64,000 nt of DNA from Meghimatium bilineatum. Taxonomy: Eukaryota > Mollusca > Gastropoda > Stylommatophora > Philomycidae. Position numbers and translations under genes: made by a program. Below the pieces are notes generated by a model. The model was given only the letters and a program-made list of their open reading frames with translations, searched no databases and was not told the origin of the DNA. Where the stretch lies: the NCBI GenBank assembly GCA_034231615.1, contig CM067307.1:8816437-8880436 (forward strand), in the 5' to 3' direction. Positions 44,890 through 54,900 of this stretch are shown here, piece after piece (position 1 is the first letter of the stretch; every line of letters starts with the position of its first letter).

Positions 44890-45235
44890 TAGAAAAATTT
44901 AAAAGACCCAGAAATATTTAAGATGACTACCAGTGGAAAATTTCCAGCTCTAAACTTTGCCAATGAAGTGTTGGCGTGAATCATTACTCTCAATGGTAAA
45001 AATGAAAAATCTGCATGGTTCGGATGCCTGCATTGATTCTCTTTCAAAAATAATATTGCAGGGTATAGTTGAGACAGATGCAAAAGAAAATCATGGGCAG
45101 AAATTAGCAAAAACTGGACTGGTCAAGATTTTTCCTCATTGCTGACAATAGAAATTACTGGAGGACTTTTTTGAAGCGTGACCAATCACTAATTTATGAC
45201 CTATCAACAGAACTAGAGCAAGCCTTTTGTCACCT
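44890..45235 (+). mobile_element. LINE ORF2 C-terminal fragment
   Basis: Reads DACIDSLSKIILQGIVETDA, KENHGQKLAKTGLVKIFPHC, with stops after. Related to the [18 protein letters not shown] block of the LINE at 33385-34262. Confidence 0.6.
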
Positions 45236-45289
45236 TTTCGTGAATGTCATTGGTTTGTGTTGGTAGGTGACACAATGTATATAAATAGT

Positions 45290-45426
45290 GACTAACAAAA
45301 AGCACAGCAAGAGTATAAAACAAGATACAGAACAAACAATATAGAATAAATATAATTGGAGATTATGAAAAGTTGTTATATAGGGAAATTTGTTATAAAA
45401 TAATGCGCTATAGAGGGATTCCACTG
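45290..45426. repeat. MITE family D copy, left end decayed
   Basis: AATAAATATAATTGGAGA, GTTATATAGGGAAATTTGTT, right end GAGGGATTCCACTG. Confidence 0.6.
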
Positions 45427-45578
45427 CACTACATTCCTCCTGTGCTTGCTCTATACCGGCCTTGGGAAACCTTGTTTGGGTTAACAGGCAAGAGTGTTAA
45501 ATTTTTTTTCATATGGTATGGGCCACAAGCTTTTCTTTAGTACAAGAAGTGTTTTCTGAGCTTGGGGCAAGAAAAAAA

Positions 45579-45717
45579 TAGTGGAATCCCATTATAACAA
45601 CCTGGATCACGATACGGTACAAACAATATAAAATAAATATAATTGGGGGATCTTGAAAAGTGTTGTTATATAAGAGACATTTGTTATAAAAGAATGTAGT
45701 TATGAGGGATTTCACTG
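45579..45717. repeat. MITE family D copy
   Basis: Left AGTGGAATCCCATTATAACA; right GAGGGATTTCACTG (inverted). Internal AATATAATTGGGGGA. Lies 150 bases from the previous copy in the same orientation. Confidence 0.7.
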
Positions 45718-46036
45718 CATATTGTATTTTACGGCACAGCTGTGATATTTGTGTTTAAATATGAAGAACAGAAGTGGCTTGAAGAACATTCAAGCCGCTC
45801 TGACTTTATTACCCAGAAAACTCTTACTGAACAGTCCATAGATGTTAGCTTTCAGAACTTTGTCATTATCTGACTCTGTGACAAAGAAGTACAGAGCTTC
45901 TCGGATGATCAATGCAGGCTTGTATCTGGACCAATCAGAAAGCAATGGCAACCCTACTGAATGTGAAATATAAAATCATTAGTAAAAAAATTGCTGGGTT
46001 GATTGCTAAAAAATATTTTTTTTAACTGGTAGCATA

Positions 46037-46749
46037 TCAAGCAAAATGAATTAAACAGGTTACTAAAACACTTACCTTGCCTATTAATAAAAATATATTT
46101 TAAAAAAGTATATATAAAAAAACATACAATAAAACTAAACAGGACAATTCTCCACGTATCGGCTCAAATTGAACCTTTTTCAAGAGACAAACAACAACAT
46201 AAAAACAAAATAGATGACTAGATTTCAAGCCCCGTCTCCATAGCGCAGGGATGGCAACGCATCTAGTAAAAGAGAAAATGCGTGCATTCATTATAAACAA
46301 ACCGAAAGTGGGAAATTAGAGGCAATATAGATGTAGTTGGGATGTTTATAATGAGTGCAAGAATAATAAAAGAAAAAGATAAGAAAGGGGTATTTTTCTT
46401 ATCTTTTTCTTTTATTATTCTTGCACTCATTATAAACATCCCAACTACATCTATAGTGCCTCTAATTTCCCACTTTCGGTTTGTTTATAATGAATGCACA
46501 CATTTTCTCTTTTACTAGATGCGTTACCATCCCTGCGCTATGGAGATAGGGCTTGATGAAATCTAGTCATCTATTTTGTTTTTATTTTCTGTTGTTTGTC
46601 TCTTGAAAAAGGTTCAATTTGAGCCGATACGTGGAGAATTGTCCTGTTTAGTTTTATTGTATGTTTTTTTATATATATTCTTTTTTTATATATTTTTATT
46701 AATAGGCAAGGTAAGTGTTTTAGTAACCTGTTTAATTCATTTTGCTTGA
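46037..46749. repeat. 713-bp near-perfect palindrome (inverted repeat)
   Basis: Left arm TCAAGCAAAATGAATTAAAC .. AAAAAGATAAGAAA. Spacer of about seven bases (GGGGTAT, near 46387-46393). Right arm TTTCTTATCTTTTT .. GTTTAATTCATTTTGCTTGA. Arms of about 350 bases differ at only a few scattered sites (for example GGCAACGCATC against GGTAACGCATC, GGCAATATAG against GGCACTATAG) plus small A/T indels near 46650-46700. No clear target duplication flanks it. It could be a foldback element or an inverted duplication; any transcript would form a long hairpin. Confidence 0.92.
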
Positions 46750-46929
46750 CTATTTGTTCATTAGGTTACTGCGGCACCATCCACTTTGTCGGACACCCTC
46801 TGACAATTTGGTTATTTATAGCATATCCTACTAAGAATGTAGTCATCAGCCCAGTATTTTATGGCTGTAGTGATTTTCTAGGCAATATAAATATGTTCAG
46901 TAGTTTTCGTATTGCTTTCTAAACAGTCC

Positions 46930-47012
46930 GGATGCACAACTGCCTGTGGTTGGATTCGAACCCGGTACCAAGGCCAGGTGAGATCTGTATCATGCTGCCA
47001 CAAAGCCGGTTG
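46930..47012 (-). repeat. tRNA-like sequence (SINE head or tRNA pseudogene)
   Basis: On the - strand TGGCAGCATGATAC resembles a Pol III A box and GGGTTCGAATCC is a perfect B box at suitable spacing. The T-stem is imperfect and no cloverleaf acceptor stem closes, so it is not called as a working tRNA gene. Confidence 0.45.
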
Positions 47013-47111
47013 AATGCTGCATCACTAAATTATACATTATTAATTAAGATATCTTAGCAAACATTTAACCAAGTTCTTCTTCACAACAGTCCTGCATGCA
47101 GGTCACAAACA

Positions 47112-47277
47112 CAGTGGCGTAGCGTGGGTCAATCGCGCCCGGGACAGAATCATAATTTTCCGCCCTTGTGACATTAAAAAAATGTCGGTGATTGTGAAAG
47201 ACTGAACGAAAATAAATTTTCCGCCCTCCCGATGATGCCGCCGGGGCGGTCCGCACCCCTCCCTCGCTACGCCACTG
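47112..47277. mobile_element. hAT-type MITE, 166 bp, perfect 8-bp duplication
   Basis: Terminal inverted repeats CAGTGGCGTAGCGTGGG and (inverted) CAGTGGCGTAGCGAGGG. Flanked by CACAAACA at 47104-47111 and 47278-47285. Interior GC-rich, about 166 bp, no coding capacity. An 8-bp duplication and a CAGTGGC-type terminus fit hAT superfamily nonautonomous elements. Confidence 0.9.
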
Positions 47278-47345
47278 CACAAACAGCATCACTATCTTGG
47301 CTGATCTGACTTTTCTCATGCTTTTCATTAACTGGTGACAAAGCA

Positions 47346-47737
47346 CAATGGAATCCTGTTTCCGAATTGACAAAATATGTATGCAATACCAGAAATTTTC
47401 TATGTACAGTACAAAATAAGATACAATAAATATAATTGGATGCGCATATTAAAAATAATATGGCTAGAGCACCCGCCGGCCTCAGAACCCTGAGGTCCAG
47501 GTTCAATCATCGGTTGGGACAAGGATTTTTGTTTTCGGAAGTGCAATAAAAAAATTCTTCATGTTCACGTTATAACGACAAATATGGCAAAGAAGCCATT
47601 ATTTCCACAGCCAAAAAAGTCTCCCAGCATTCCTCAACAGGAAAACATGTAGTGATGAAAGTTTTTTATAATTGGAGATTTTGAAGTTTTGTTATATAAG
47701 GAAATATAACAGAATGCGTTATAGAGGGATTGCAATG
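47346..47737. repeat. MITE family D copy split by a tRNA-SINE
   Basis: Left part CAATGGAATCCTGTTTCC.. to AATATAATTGGA (47440). Right part resumes ATAATTGGAGATTTTG (47668) and ends GAGGGATTGCAATG. The interruption is the nested SINE. Confidence 0.75.
47441..47666 (+). repeat. tRNA-derived SINE nested in MITE D, 10-bp duplication
   Basis: Flanked by TATAATTGGA at 47431-47440 and 47667-47676. Head has A-box-like TGGCTAGAGCACC, anticodon-stem-like CCTCAGAACCCTGAGG and B-box-like GGTTCAATCATC. Body about 150 bp, ending in a short T-run. Confidence 0.82.
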
Positions 47738-47744
47738 TATACAC

Positions 47745-49120
47745 AAAGTAACCAATGATCAGTCACATCATACAAGATAAGTGACGCTGTTCAGGATCTG
47801 CATGCAGGACTCCAATGGTCTTGGTTTAAAAGTCATTATATTGTTCCTAAAAAACCAACACAAGACAACGAAAATGAATAAAGCAACCCCTTACTGTTGT
47901 TTAGCTTTTATCATCAGGCATTAAAAAAAATTCTTAACTGCTCACAAACTAAATATACAACAAAACATTTTTTACAGAAAGTTCATCAGTTACAACAACC
48001 TAGTTATACTATTTACAATGCTGTATTATTTCTCGCAGAAACTGTGTACAGAATTACCAGCAAGTCACATGACTTGTGGAAGTTGTGATTGCTTGGTTTG
48101 TTACAACCACAACACACTCCAAATTGCAAGCTGTGCACTCATCCATACAAAACTGTCAACCACCATCTTTTTGAATGTCAGGAAAATGCTTCTCCCTCCT
48201 AGGCTAGATAATTGGAACACTTTATATTGAAAAAACGGCTCACAAACGTGCATATATGACACACAATGGCATTGAGTCAGGACATGGATCGCTGGATCAG
48301 CAGCCAAATCTCAGTGATTTGTGAACTGACTTCCTAACCAGACTTCAGGATTTCAATCTTAGTTGGTTTCCAGAGATTCATCTAGCTTCATGAAAATAGT
48401 ACCAGATATGTGGGCATCTGTGGTCAATGGTAACACACAGCAGCAAAATATCACGCAAGTATGACCATTGCTAGTGTTCAGATCGGTGACCAGCATGTAG
48501 CATACGCAATGCATATAAACACCATGTGGCATACAACTTTCCTACTAGTGATATGGACATCCACCATTCAGTATAATTAGTACCATATTAATTACCACTG
48601 CTGAAGTCTGTTGGGTCTGGTCATTGGCGCAAACAAAATGCTGACACCACGTATGCTTTTTACAAAATCTGATAAAAATCGGAAAATAAAGGCAGCAGCA
48701 TTCACATTGTGCTGGTGATCCAATAGATGTATTAGTGGCACCTCAAAATCCATTGTACTGGCAATCCAATAGAAGTTTTAGTGACACCTCATAATTCAAC
48801 AATAGTTAAATAGACATGTCCTGTAGAGGATATGCTTCAAAAATGACAGATGAATTGTATCATTCAATAAAAACAGCTGAAGGGTATTCTTTATGAGACT
48901 ACTTGTCTAGTCACTGCTTTAACAATCCAGTAACATTGCCAATGCTACAAGAAACAGCATGATCTTTACTTCATTTGAACCATGCTATCCTACTAACCTC
49001 TCTGCCACTGATGCCAACTGGATACTAACATTGGTCACTGTTAGATCTAGGCTTAACACTGTATTCATCTCAGAGCTTACTCGTGTAAGGAGAAACTCTA
49101 TTGACATCACTCGTACATGA
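47745..49120. other. Intergenic AT-rich stretch
   Basis: A SINE-A scrap at 48598-48650 (CTGGTCATTGGCGCAAACAA) and loose repeats near 48700-48790 (CCAATAGAWGTATTAGTG). Otherwise nothing recognisable. Confidence 0.6.
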
Positions 49121-49124
49121 CATT

Positions 49125-49532
49125 ACACTTCACTCAATACACACATGCATACATTAAAATACCACAATTCACTCAATACAACACAAGCATTCATTAAAGT
49201 ACTACAATTCACTCAATACAACACAAGCATACAGTAAAGTACCACAATTCACTCAATACAACACAAGCATACATTAAAGTACTACAATTCACTCAATACA
49301 ACACAAGCATACAGTAAAGTACCACAATTCACTCAATACAACACAAGCATATATTAAAGTACCACAATTCACTCAATACAACACAAGCATACAGTAAAGT
49401 ACCACAATTCACTCAATACAACACAAGCATACAGTAAAGTACCACAATTCACTCAATACAACACAAGCATACAGTAAAGTACTACAATTCACTCAATACA
49501 ACACAAGCATACAGTAAAGTACCACAATGTAT
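49125..49532 (+). repeat. 40-bp tandem array
   Basis: About ten units of ACCACAATTCACTCAATACA, ACACAAGCATACAGTAAAGT, very uniform. Confidence 0.92.
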
Positions 49533-50053
49533 ACAAACCACTCAGAAATTGTTACCCAGTACAAGAAAGACATACACAGTGAAACTGACATGTACAATTA
49601 GAACATTTTCAAGTCCATTTGCACACAGTGTGTCCCAGGTAAGATGTATCTGACCTCTGCATTCAAACTTGGATCACACCTGATCTAAATATTCCATGAA
49701 TACTAAAGAGAGATTTCGCCTTTTGTGGTCAATGTAGAGACCCACATCATGATGATACCAGACCAAGGGAGAGGTACAGCTGGCAAGTAAGCATATTTTC
49801 TCCAATTTCAGCCAGATTTCCACAGCTCGAACATCCATCACATAGTAAGGTTAAATAGACCTGAAATAGATTCAAAGCAATTTTATTTTAAAGAAGTGTT
49901 TATGAAACTCTGTATGGATACTTGAGGCTTATTAGCATTTGGAAAAAAGCTGCAATTCCATGTGTTGGCCAAAAGAAAAGCAAATAATAGCAATATTGTG
50001 TACTGCTATGCATGTTGTAAAAGGCAACTAAGTGGATATGGAGGCGACTAATA

Positions 50054-50106
50054 CAGTGGAATCCCATTATAACAACTTGGTCCAAATCAACAAAATATGT
50101 ATGTAC
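50054..50106. repeat. MITE family D, left end only
   Basis: CAGTGGAATCCCATTATAAC, AACTTGGTCCAAATC, ending abruptly after ATATGTATG. TA precedes it. Confidence 0.7.
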
Positions 50107-50327
50107 CGTTCTGAAGCCCGCTCACTCATAAGCACTTGCAAAAACTCCTCCTTCCACTCAAACCAGATTCAACTGTCATCAAATTTCCATTACAAATCCT
50201 TGGTGACCAACTTCAATGATCGTCGAAACCATTATGATATTTCAGAAATACAGCAACCATAGCTATAGTGTTACTAAAAATAGCTCACCTTGATTAATAT
50301 GTTATTCCAAAATAAAGGCACCCATTC

Positions 50328-50492
50328 TTCTTCTTCTTCTTCAGTGTTCATTCTCAAACTCCAACTGAATCTCTCTTGTAGCAGAACCATGGTCCTATTA
50401 GATTTCCAGAAGGATATAGTCCAGAGAATGAAATGTGTTGTGTTGCAGTTTTATTTGCGCCAATGGCCCGACACATTCGTCTTCGGCGGGAG
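50328..50492 (-). repeat. SINE-A full-length copy
   Basis: Antisense: TTCTTCTTCTTCTTCTTCAG start, GTAGCAGAACCATGGTCCTA, CCAATGGCCCGACACATTCG, TCTTCGGCGGGA end. Confidence 0.88.
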
Positions 50493-50817
50493 GCACCCAT
50501 TAAATACAGACTATAGACATCGTTTATGAGTATTAATCATGAAGAAATCAAATTCTTGGAATGTGAGATTTTGTGATATATATATAGAAAGTAATTTAAA
50601 TTCACATCCAGCATTATAATAAGTAGAATTTTGCTCGTGAAATAATTCTGGGGCTTTCAAATTCATTTAGAAAATGCAAATGTTCATTATGATACATAGA
50701 AAGTTTTTGATTTTATACACATTTAAAAAAAATGTAGAACACCCTTGAAAATGGGAGATAAGTACACACTGGATTGCTGATCAGTAAAGTGTTGAAGACA
50801 AAAGTAAATATGTTTAA

Positions 50818-51736
50818 CCTTTAGGCCCCTATGGGTGAGGTCACGCACCTGGAGTACACATTCCCGTGTGTCGGTGGGCGAGGCCCCGCACCATACGATA
50901 TCGCCTGATTACGGAGCTCGGAACTTCACGAAGTAATGAACCAGTGACGTATAAACCCGCCAAACGAAGCTAGGAATACGTCACAGTGTAAAGGTCAAAT
51001 TCTTTTACACATTAGCGTTGTATAGAAGTTGAAAGCCGGCAAATGTTATCAACGCTTTTCGGGAGCGACTTTTGCCATTTTCGGCCGTAATTTACTATCA
51101 AATTGAGTACCGCGTGGCATGGGTAAATGATCGTGACTACATGTTCTAATTGTTGTTCTTTGTGTTTAATATGTTGTTGTTTAATAAGAATGTGTGTTTA
51201 TTCATTCAAAAACACAAAAATAATATGTATCAGAGGTGCCACATGTGTGCATGGACAATAATTACGTTGCGTGTCGGCATAGACCTAGTGTTGACCGGAC
51301 AGTCATTATATGCGATTTCTTCACGTTTTATTAGTTATTTTAGTTCATATTATATTAGTTTGGATATAAAACAATACATATACAATAAGTATAGGTATTT
51401 ATGAGGATTTTATCAATGTTGCCACACATTGCTCATGTATTAGGGTCGTCAAGAAGATATATTTGCAATTTTGAAAATGGCGTTTTCCGTTTTTCCCCCG
51501 AATTTTCAACTTCACAACTTGCTCACAACTGTTATATCACACATACAACAACAACAAAAACATGATTATATTCACTATTCACTCCTTTATTTATATGTGC
51601 AAACATTATTTTGATATCTTTTAAAACAAAAAAGATATCGCGTTTTCAAAACACCCACCATCAATAACGCAAATTTTCCAAAAAAGAATTCAGGCCCAGG
51701 GGGATATTTCTTAATTTTAATTCAGGGTCCTAAAGG
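50818..51736. mobile_element. TTAA-flanked 919-bp nonautonomous transposon (piggyBac-like)
   Basis: TTAA at 50814-50817 and 51737-51740. Ends CCTTTAGGCCCCTATGGG and (inverted) CCTTTAGGACCCTGAATT, giving about 13 matching terminal bases. TTAA targets are the hallmark of piggyBac-type elements. There is no transposase frame; the longest frame (51150-51404) is Phe/Tyr/Ile-rich and unconvincing. It lies 70 bases beyond the MAP2K7 stop codon. Confidence 0.75.
51586..51591 (-). promoter_or_regulatory. Candidate MAP2K7 poly(A) signal inside a transposon
   Basis: AATAAA on the - strand about 220 bases after the stop codon, within the TTAA-flanked element. I noticed no closer AATAAA on that strand. 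Use is inferred. Confidence 0.3.
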
Positions 51737-51809
51737 TTAAAAACAAGGAACACATTTTCCAGATAAGAAGCAAGGAACAAATAGTTCCAAGAAATAAATG
51801 TCCTACCTG

Positions 51810-51908
51810 TCATGAATGTCTATTCATCTCCATGAGCTGGGTCATTTCTGCAAACCAGGCAGCTATATCCACTTCCTCTGTCTCAGACTTCTTGATCAGT
51901 GGATGCTC
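51810..51908 (-). CDS. MAP2K7: MAP2K7 terminal coding exon
   Basis: [20 protein letters not shown] then [12 protein letters not shown] and TGA (51812-51810). The segment after EHPLIKK aligns with the DVD region that binds MAP3Ks. Immediately past the stop is CAG/GTAGGA, a good donor, so a 3'UTR intron is possible. Confidence 0.9.
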   Translation of the reverse strand, partial: EHPLIKKSETEEVDIAAWFAEMTQLMEMNRHS

Positions 51909-54900
51909 CTGTTAAGTCAAATATAGTTTTATTTTTAAAACAAAGACTAATTTGACAGCAGCATTTATCCATATAGTCATATCTCTGTAGTTCCCTGCAG
52001 AGCACAGGAGCAACATCTATCCATATAGTTACAACTCTGTAGTTTCCTACAGACTACAGGCGTAGCATATATCCATATAGTTACAACTATGTAGTTTCCT
52101 ACAGACTACAGGTGTAGCATATATCCATATAGTTACAACTATGTAGTTTCCTACAGACTACAGGTGTAGCATATATCCATATAGTTACAACTATGTAGTT
52201 TCCTACAGAGCACAGGCTGTAAATTTCTTCCTTCCTTTTCAAAATTAATAATGATGAAGTAATCCCTTTACCTAGTAGCTCTCAATGGCCCATTGCCTTT
52301 CTTACCAAAAAAAAACAGGTCCTTCCTACAGTCTTTTCAAAGTTTCAGGTGTCATATGGTTTCTCTTTGAAGCTGATGGTTGTGAGCCACATTTTTTTCC
52401 TCGTCTGCAGACAGGAGTCGATCATGCTATGCTGTATTTTCGCTGTGTTGCCAGCAGCACAAGCTATTTATAAAAATAGCAACGTTTACTTCAACAGAGA
52501 GTTAACAGTACTCAGGGCGTAAACTGTTATCCTCAAAACTTACGAAATACAGCTGTCAACTCATCCTTTCATATATTCGTAATTTTTATAATTTATTTCC
52601 ATATTTCAATTTTTAAAAGTCAGTATTTAGTACTAAAATAAATCCCCACACTTTGTTTATATTTTTTTGCCCCTCAATATGTGCATGTAAGATAAAAACA
52701 TCCACTTTAATATTAATAACTAGGTTATTTTATGTGCTTGATCCCTATTGTAGGACAATAGTCCTACTAGATTTCCAGCAGGACATAGTCCTTAGAATGT
52801 TCCTTCTCCAACATCTTCTTCTTCTTGTCCCATGAATATTACCCTCCAGTACTTTCAACAGCAGAAATCCATGTTTTATATTGTAACCAAGTCAAGACCC
52901 ATATGAAGTTCAAGACTATCCAGCTCCCCCATTACAGCCACACAGAGACATTCTAACTTTAAAAAGTTCTGGAAACTTCCTCCAATTACAAAAAATAAAT
53001 GCCAGAAGAAACACTAAATTAGAGTCAAAAGTAAGACTACTGCCTGGCATTATGAGAAATAGAAAACTCTACTGCCTGGCATTATGAGAAATAGAAAACT
53101 CTACTGCCTGGCATTATGAGCAATAGAACACTCTACTGCCTGGCATTATGAGCAATAGAACACTCTACTGCCTGGCATTCACTCTACTGCCTGGCATTAT
53201 GAGAAATAGAAAACTCTACTGCCTGGCATTATGAGTAATAGAAAACTCTACTGCCTGGCATTATGAGAAATAGAAAACTCTACTGCCTGGCATTATGAGA
53301 AATAGTAACAAACTTGTACTTCCTTGGTGATCTCAATCAACCAAGTCTGACAGTTTCCCAATAATAACAAATGATATCACACAGGATAAATTACTTCGAC
53401 ACCAACTCAAGTAATTGTAATAGACAGCTCATGTAGCAGCTGGTGAAATGACTGAGATAAATCTTGGACAAAAAGTTTGATAATTCAAGACAATTTATTC
53501 ATAATAATCTGTATTTTTTTCTGATAATTAAAAACTATTTATTCATACCAATAATCTTCTGTATTTTGGCCTTTTCTTGCAATCTTTGGTTAAACTGAAA
53601 TAAATTGGGAAAAATGTGTCTTGTTACAATGGAATACATCAACAACATGTCATGTTACAATGGAATAATTAACATGTTACAATGGAATAATTAACATGTT
53701 ACAATGGAATACATCATCATATGTCTTGTTACAATGAAATACATCAACAACATTAATATTATAATGGGAGACATCAATGGCATATTTACTATTACAATGC
53801 AATACATCCACAAAACATTTCATATTACAATGGAAGACATCAAACATTTTCTACCATATTTCTGACATAGGGAATGTAGCCTGTATATTTCTGTGACTAA
53901 ATAATGCTGGGTACAATGGGTGATGGACTATTTCAGCAAATATACAATACACAGGTTCTGTGATGCTGCATATCCTATTCTTCTTAACTTCTATGGTTGT
54001 GATAAGGGGTGACTAAGAAAGCTATGGGGTGAAGTTGGCTCTCCCATCCCATATAGGGTTAAAGCGACTTGGAAGCAAGGCTGAAGTCAGATGTGTCAGG
54101 CAAAGAGGTGCAAATATCGTAGCACAGCAGTAAATCATGACACAAAGCATTCCATTATCCGGATTACATCCTGCTAATCTGCAGGAGTTTGAGAACAAAC
54201 TCACAATAAAAAACCTGTCTGACTATGTGGACATCAAGTAGCAAACAAAAGAAAACCTTACCAATCTTTGACTAGTGATCTGAGCTCATCAGAGAATTCA
54301 CTGCCCAACTTTGGTGGATCTTCCTGAAGGACTTTAGTCAACACTTCAAAATCTGTTTTACAATTTTTGTATGGAAACTCCCCTGTAGCCAACTCTACCT
54401 GTTCAAGGATAGAAATGAAATTATTCATTAATATATACAGCATACATTTGTCAGCCGAAGTCAGATGTATCAGGTCACTGACAAAAATAAAATGACAAAA
54501 CAATGTATCTGCATTCTCAGGACTAGATCCTGCTGGAAATCAAAATGTATGTTCACTGTCTTTTTACAAGAGAGATTCATTGAGAATTAGAGAATGAACA
54601 CTAACAAACATATATTTGTAATAGTATGTAAATCAATATTATACTGGTGATACGATTGGGTGTATTATCAGCGCTTCAAAAAATTCAACAATAGTTCAAT
54701 AGCAAATCCTTGCGCAGGTTAAGCTTCAATTGTTATTATTATTATTATTATTATGTAATTCTATAGACCCCAATTGTCAGGCTTCCTTTTGGTTCGACGG
54801 GCTATACTAAGTATTTTCAGTATGAAATGGGGGGGCCAATAAGCTTTGTTTTAAAGTCTTTTCAAGTACCAAATAGTATCATCTGAGTACATGGGTTTTT

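Noticed and set aside
46930-47012. Functional tRNA gene
   Set aside because: The B box is perfect, but the T-stem and acceptor stem do not pair; more likely a SINE head or pseudogene.
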